Positions 59,984 through 64,000 of a stretch of DNA of 64,000 nt are shown here, piece by piece. A program made the position numbers and the translations under genes. Positions within the stretch are counted from its first letter, which is position 1; each line of letters opens with the position of its first letter. The DNA is from Ga0077560 sp046330395 (GTDB lineage Bacteria > Actinomycetota > Thermoleophilia > Miltoncostaeales > Miltoncostaeaceae): contig JAXLSS010000003.1 in the NCBI GenBank assembly GCA_046330395.1, forward strand, positions 1-64,000, read 5' to 3'. The notes below the pieces were generated by a model that made no database searches, had not been told where the DNA came from, and worked only from the letters and a program-made list of their open reading frames with translations.

Positions 59984-60512
59984 GCCGCGAGCCGCCCCCG
60001 GGCCGGAAGGCGCCGCGGGCGGCGAGGCGCGGCCCGCCCAGCAGCTCCACGCAGTACGGCACCGCCGGCATCACCGCGTCCAGGCATTCGGCGATGGCGG
60101 CGGGCTTGCCGGGCAGGTTCACGATGAGGCACGCGCCCCGGTGCCCGGCGGTCTGCCGCGACAGGATGGCCGTGGGCACGCTGCGCAGCGACGCGGTGCG
60201 CATGGCCTCGCCGAACCCCGGCAGCATGCGATCGCACACGGCCTCGGTGGCCTCCGGCGTGATGTCCCGCGGCGCCGGCCCGGTGCCGCCGGTTGTCACC
60301 ACCAGACAGCACCCCTCCCGGTCGGCCAGCTCCACCAGGGCGCCCTCGACTGCCGGCCGCTCATCAGGCACCACGCGCGTCACCGGCGTCCACGGGTCGG
60401 TGAGGCACTCCTCCAGGTACTCGCGGATGGCCGGCCCCCCGCGGTCCTCGTACTCACCGCGGCTGGCCCGGTCGGACACGGTGAGCACGCCGATGCGCAC
60501 GGGCCCGCTCAC
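59976..60512 (-). CDS. mogA: Molybdopterin adenylyltransferase-type MogA
   Basis: 178 residues. RIGVLTVSDRASRGEYEDRG, EGCCLVVTTGGTGPAPRDITPEA (the TTGGTG motif) and RMLPGFGEAMRTASL match MogA/MoaB, which prepares molybdopterin for molybdenum insertion. The GTG start overlaps the sufE stop (GTGA), and its own stop overlaps the HtrA gene end by 8 bases. Confidence 0.93.
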   Translation of the reverse strand: MSGPVRIGVLTVSDRASRGEYEDRGGPAIREYLEECLTDPWTPVTRVVPDERPAVEGALVELADREGCCLVVTTGGTGPAPRDITPEATEAVCDRMLPGFGEAMRTASLRSVPTAILSRQTAGHRGACLIVNLPGKPAAIAECLDAVMPAVPYCVELLGGPRLAARGAFRPGGGSRPT

Positions 60513-60940
60513 GCCGGCGTGCCGCCCAGCTCCACCACGCGCCGCTTGATGTGGGCAAGGATGGCCCCCATGCCCCGCAGCCGCAGCGGCGAGATGAGCT
60601 CGCCCAGCCCCATGGCCGTGAAGAAGGTGGCGGGCGTCTCCAGCACCTGCTCCGGTGTGGCCCCCGTCAGCCCCTCGGCCAGGATCCCCGCGTACCCACG
60701 GGTGGTGGGCGCCTCCTCGGGGGCGTCGAAGAACACCCGCACATGCCGCTGGTCGTCCAGCTCGACGGCCAAAAAGAACGGCGACTGGCATTCGTGCACC
60801 CGCTCCAGGGTGCTCTGGTCGGCGTACCGCTCGGGCAGCCGGGGCAGCGTGCGCGAGTAGTCCAGCAGCATCTGCAGCCGCAACTCGCGGGGCGAGGCGG
60901 CGAAGTCGTCGACGATCTCCTGCAGGGGCCCCGGGATCAC
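60509..60940 (-). CDS. sufE: SufE-family sulfur acceptor
   Basis: 143 residues. LQEIVDDFAASPRELRLQML, LLDYSRTLPRLPERYADQST and the active cysteine in VHECQSPFFLAVEL. Accepts persulfide from a cysteine desulfurase for Fe-S assembly, fitting the adjacent sulfurtransferase. The GTG start overlaps the sulfurtransferase stop. Confidence 0.9.
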   Translation of the reverse strand: MIPGPLQEIVDDFAASPRELRLQMLLDYSRTLPRLPERYADQSTLERVHECQSPFFLAVELDDQRHVRVFFDAPEEAPTTRGYAGILAEGLTGATPEQVLETPATFFTAMGLGELISPLRLRGMGAILAHIKRRVVELGGTPA

Positions 60941-61830
60941 GGGCGCCAGGGGTGGCCGGGCCGCTCGATGGGCACGCGCACGGTGTTGCCCCACTCGCAC
61001 CACGAGCCGTCGTAGTTGCGCACGTCCGGCATGCCCAGCAGGTGGGTCAGCACGAACCAGGTGTGGCTGGAGCGCTCGCCGATGCGGCAGTAGGCCACCA
61101 CGCGGTCCTCGTCGCGCAGGCCCAGTTCGTCGCGGTAGATGGCCTGCAGTTCGGCGAGGCTGCGGAAGGTGCCGTCGTCGTTGGCCGCGCGCCGCCACGG
61201 CACGTTGCGCGCGGTGGGGATGTGACCGGCGCGCAGCGCGCCCTCCTGCGGGTAGTCGGGCATGTGGGTGAGCTCCCCCGAGAACTCGCCGGGTGAGCGC
61301 ACGTCCACCAGCGGCCCGGAGCCCAGGTGCGCCAGCACGTCGGCCTGGAAGGCGCGCAGGGTGGTGTCGTCGCGGGGCACCTCGGGGTAGTCGGTGCGGA
61401 TCCGCTGGGGCACGTCGGTGGTGGTGGGGCGCCCCTCCGCCAGCCACTTCTGCCGGCCGCCGTCCAGCAGCCGCACGTCGGCGTGGCCGAACAGGCTGCA
61501 CACCCACAGGGCGTACGCCGCCCACCAGTTGAAGTTGTCGCCGTAGAACACGATGGTGGTGTCCCGGGTGATGCCCTTCGCGGACATCAGCTCGGCGAAC
61601 CCCCGCGAGTCGACGTAGTCGCGTGAGACCTGGTCGTTGAGGTCGGCGTGCCAGTCGATCTTGACGGCACCCGGGATGTGGCCGGTCTCGTACAGCAGCA
61701 CGTCCTCGTCGGACTCCGCCACGACCACGCCGGGGTCGTCCAGGTGCTGGGCCAGCCAGTCGGTGGTGACCAGGCGCTCGGGATGCGCGTAGGCGGCCAG
61801 CCGGGGGTCCGGGTCGGGTGCGACGCTCAT
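60937..61830 (-). CDS. Thiosulfate/3-mercaptopyruvate sulfurtransferase
   Basis: 297 residues with two rhodanese domains: the inactive first (YETGHIPGAVKIDWHADLND) and the second with the active cysteine loop VAYCRIGERSSHTWFVLTHL, plus LVDVRSPGEFSGEL. SseA/CysA2 type. Moves sulfane sulfur to acceptors; sufE follows immediately. Confidence 0.92.
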   Translation of the reverse strand: MSVAPDPDPRLAAYAHPERLVTTDWLAQHLDDPGVVVAESDEDVLLYETGHIPGAVKIDWHADLNDQVSRDYVDSRGFAELMSAKGITRDTTIVFYGDNFNWWAAYALWVCSLFGHADVRLLDGGRQKWLAEGRPTTTDVPQRIRTDYPEVPRDDTTLRAFQADVLAHLGSGPLVDVRSPGEFSGELTHMPDYPQEGALRAGHIPTARNVPWRRAANDDGTFRSLAELQAIYRDELGLRDEDRVVAYCRIGERSSHTWFVLTHLLGMPDVRNYDGSWCEWGNTVRVPIERPGHPWRP

Positions 61831-61865
61831 GGGGTGGGCTCCTTGCAACGTGGATTCCCCATAAC

Positions 61866-62345
61866 CTAACCGGGATTCCTGGTTTTCGGTGCGGCAGCGC
61901 GGCACGACCGGCACGCGCCACGCACCACCACCTCGTGGTCGTCCACCGCGAAGCCCGCCGCATGGGCGGCGTGGTGCAGCGCGGCCTCCAGGGCCTCGTC
62001 CTCGAAGGGCAGCACCGACCCGCAGCCGGTGCACACCAGGTGGTGGTGATGATGGCCGTCCGGGTGCGCGGGCTCGAACCGCGACACGCCGTCGCCGAAC
62101 TCGATCTTGGTGACCAGGCGCAGGCCCACCAACTGGTCCAGCACGCGGTACACCGTGGCGATGCCCGCGCGGCCGCCGTCGGCGCGGATGGCGTCGTGGA
62201 TCTCCTGGGCCGTGCGGCAGCAGCCGGCGCCGGCGACGTGCCCCAGCACCGCGGTGCGCGCGGCGCCCGCCCGGTGGCCCGCCGTGCTGAGGGCCAGCCG
62301 GGCGTGGGCCAGCCAGTCGTCGTGGTCGTGCCCGGAGTGGGTCAT
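61866..62345 (-). CDS. Fur-family regulator, probably zinc (Zur)
   Basis: 159 residues. His-rich N-terminus (MTHSGHDHDDWLAHARL), winged helix (RTAQEIHDAIRADGGRAGIA, TVYRVLDQLVGLRLVTKIEF) and metal-site motifs HPDGHHHHHLVCTGCGSVLP with a second Cys pair CRSCR. Fur proteins with extra His patches near Znu-type ABC genes are usually Zur. The next two genes encode a metal ABC transporter; 7 bases separate them. Confidence 0.88.
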   Translation of the reverse strand: MTHSGHDHDDWLAHARLALSTAGHRAGAARTAVLGHVAGAGCCRTAQEIHDAIRADGGRAGIATVYRVLDQLVGLRLVTKIEFGDGVSRFEPAHPDGHHHHHLVCTGCGSVLPFEDEALEAALHHAAHAAGFAVDDHEVVVRGACRSCRAAAPKTRNPG

Positions 62346-62352
62346 GTGGCCC

Positions 62353-63129
62353 TCACGCGTGCGAGTGGTCGTGACCGTGGCCGTCATCCAACACCACGGG
62401 CGTGCCGTCGGGCAGGTCCTGCACCACCACCCCGAATGCGGCCATGAGGGCGTCCCGGGACACGGCCTGCGCCGGGGGGCCCACCGACACCAGCCGCCCG
62501 GCCACCAGCATGGCCAGGTCGGCGGCCATGGCCTCGCGCACGTCGTGGGTGGAGTGCACCACCGCGGCGCCCCGGTCGCGCTCCTCGGTGATGGCGCGGG
62601 CCAGCAGCTCGCGTGCCGCCGGGTCGAGGCCGCCCGTGGGCTCGTCCAGCACCAGCAGGTCGCCGCGCTGGGCCAGGGCGCGCGCCAGGAACACCCGCTG
62701 GCGCTGCCCCCCGGAGAGGTCGCGCAGGGGCCGCCGCGCCAGGTCGGCCACGTCCATGCGCCCCATCGCCTCCTCCACGGCCTCGCGGTCAAGCGCCGAT
62801 GGACGCCCCATCAGGCCGAGGTGCGGGATGCGTCCCATGGCCACCACGTCGCGCACCCGCAGCGGCAGCGTGAAGGCCTGCGGGTGGAACTGACCCACGT
62901 AGGCCACTCGCCGCGGCTGGCCGGCCGGCGCACCGCCCAGCACGCGCAGCTCCCCCGACATCACCGGCTGCAACCCCATCACGGTGCGCAGGAAGGTGGT
63001 CTTGCCCGAGCCGTTGGTGCCGAGGATGGCCAGCACGGCCCCGAGGGGGAGGCGCAGGCGGATGTGCTCCACCACCGCCCGGCCCTCGAAGCCCACCGCC
63101 AGCCCCTCGGCCTCCAGCGCGACGGTCAC
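62353..63129 (-). CDS. Metal ABC transporter ATP-binding protein (ZnuC type)
   Basis: 258 residues. Walker A LGTNGSGKTTFLRTVMGLQP, signature LSGGQRQRVFLARALAQRGD, Walker B LLVLDEPTGGLDPAARELLA and the switch His in AAVVHSTHDVREAMA. The C-terminus ends in a His-rich tail (LDDGHGHDHSHA), as in zinc systems. The GTG start overlaps the permease stop by 4 bases. Confidence 0.93.
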   Translation of the reverse strand: MTVALEAEGLAVGFEGRAVVEHIRLRLPLGAVLAILGTNGSGKTTFLRTVMGLQPVMSGELRVLGGAPAGQPRRVAYVGQFHPQAFTLPLRVRDVVAMGRIPHLGLMGRPSALDREAVEEAMGRMDVADLARRPLRDLSGGQRQRVFLARALAQRGDLLVLDEPTGGLDPAARELLARAITEERDRGAAVVHSTHDVREAMAADLAMLVAGRLVSVGPPAQAVSRDALMAAFGVVVQDLPDGTPVVLDDGHGHDHSHA

Positions 63130-63992
63130 GCCGCCACCGCCGGCTGGGGCACCCGCCGTGTGCGCAGCGCCGTGACCGCCAGCGTGGCCAGGAACACGCT
63201 GACCTGCACCAGCACGATGGTGGCCCCGCCGGCCGTGCCCCACCGGTACGAGATCAGCAGGCCCGCCACCACCGAGGCCGCACCCAGGCCCGAGGCCACG
63301 GCCATCATGGTGCCCACCCGGTGCGCAACCAGGGCCGCCGTGGCCGGCGGCGCCACCAGCATGCCGAACATCAGCAGCGTCCCCACCGACCGGAACGACA
63401 CCACCACCGTGGCGGCGATCAGCGCCAGCATGATGCCGTGGTAGCGGGCGGCGGGGAACCCGGCCACCGTGGCCCCCTCGGGGTCCACGCACAGCAGGGT
63501 GAAGGGCCGGGCGCACACGGTGGCGACGGCCAGGACCGCGGTGGTGAGGACGGTCTGCACCACCAGATCGCGCGGTGAGATGCCCAGCACGTCGCCGAAC
63601 AGGATCCCGGTGAGGTCGCCCGCCAGGGATGAGGCGTGGGACACGATCACCACCCCCAGGGCCAGCATCCCCACGAACAGCAGCCCAATGGCCGTGTCGC
63701 CCGACAGGCGCGACGCGCGCGTCACCAGGGCCACGCCTCCGATCATCACGCCGGCGCCCACCGCGGCGCCCAGCATGCCCGGCGCGCCCATCAGCATGGC
63801 CATCGCCACCCCCGGCAGCACGCCGTGCGCGAGGGCGTCGCCGATGAAGGCCAGCCCGCGCAGCACCACGAACGTGCCCACCACGCCGGCGCACACCGCC
63901 ACCAGCACGCCGGCCAGGATGGCCCGCAGCAGCAGCACGTCCACCACCGGCTGGACGCGGGGAGGGGGCGGCTCCGCCGAGAGGCCGGCCAC
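63126..63992 (-). CDS. Metal ABC transporter permease (ZnuB type), start near window end
   Basis: About 288 residues of the ABC-3 family with 7-8 hydrophobic helices, starting LLLRAILAGVLVAVCAGVVG then TFVVLRGLAFIGDALAHGVL, LPGVAMAMLMGAPGMLGAAV, DTAIGLLFVGMLALGVVIVS, FGDVLGISPRDLVVQTVLTT and FRSVGTLLMFGMLVAPPATA. Imports zinc or manganese. The GTG at 63992 may not be the true start; a start nearer the first helix, or one beyond the window edge, is possible. The substrate-binding protein should lie further right. Confidence 0.9.
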   Translation of the reverse strand: MAGLSAEPPPPRVQPVVDVLLLRAILAGVLVAVCAGVVGTFVVLRGLAFIGDALAHGVLPGVAMAMLMGAPGMLGAAVGAGVMIGGVALVTRASRLSGDTAIGLLFVGMLALGVVIVSHASSLAGDLTGILFGDVLGISPRDLVVQTVLTTAVLAVATVCARPFTLLCVDPEGATVAGFPAARYHGIMLALIAATVVVSFRSVGTLLMFGMLVAPPATAALVAHRVGTMMAVASGLGAASVVAGLLISYRWGTAGGATIVLVQVSVFLATLAVTALRTRRVPQPAVAA

Positions 63993-64000
63993 GATGCGGT

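Overview
This window comes from a very GC-rich bacterial chromosome, most likely an actinobacterium related to the Thermoleophilia (Solirubrobacterales/Gaiellales). That placement is inference. It rests on the codon bias, a futalosine-type menaquinone pathway (mqnA, mqnC), a split cytochrome b / cytochrome bc Qcr complex, a fused siroheme decarboxylase in the haem operon, and glucosyl-3-phosphoglycerate and rhamnose genes. Most operons are tightly packed, with 4-base ATGA or GTGA overlaps.

Layout. Bases 1-16,575 form an accessory zone. An integrase open at the left edge is followed by the 3' half of a CAU tRNA (1316-1364), which looks like the attachment-site remnant of an element lying to the left. 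After a short stretch of ordinary genes comes a second tRNA 3' half, tRNA-Arg(ACG) at 4593-4634, next to a beheaded MFS transporter gene. To its right lies a cargo block: tatC, tatA, a Tat-exported double-VOC protein, an XRE/ScfR-type regulator, a cytoplasmic VOC paralogue, an ABM monooxygenase, an SDR and a GFA-type protein. An IS110 transposase, an excisionase-like protein, a BrnT/RHH toxin-antitoxin-like pair and a second integrase next to an intact tRNA-Lys(CTT) close the zone.

From 16.6 kb the sequence looks like core chromosome: a TPR protein, an amidohydrolase that may be the aminodeoxyfutalosine deaminase, a second tatA, dcd and lipA (frameshifted). The menaquinone operon follows (ubiX, menG, polyprenyl synthase, an unknown protein, mqnA with two compensating frameshifts, mqnC), then qcrABC. 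After two secreted proteins comes a haem/menaquinone operon (hemB, fused ahbAB, hemL, unknown protein, ubiD-like) with a perfect operator-like inverted repeat upstream; a related site overlaps the start of the neighbouring regulator gene. Aat, an M23-like protein, a YmdB-type phosphodiesterase, acidic-sugar genes (wecB, wbpA/B/D types), a SpoIVB-type S55 protein, rmlBDA, gpgS plus a HAD phosphatase, glycerate kinase, a two-component system, an HtrA protease, mogA, sufE, a sulfurtransferase and a zinc-type Fur/ABC cluster fill the rest.

The two strongest unusual signals are: (1) two copies of a structured element of about 220 nt (21,862 and 41,948), highly similar and with compensatory base changes in a 9-bp hairpin, so probably an RNA, which I could not match to a known family; and (2) the accessory tatC-tatA pair directly beside a Tat-signal-bearing VOC protein, which suggests a transferable export-plus-enzyme unit. 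Single-base frameshifts in lipA, mqnA and a deazaflavin-type oxidoreductase gene suggest residual sequence errors and limit conclusions about those genes.
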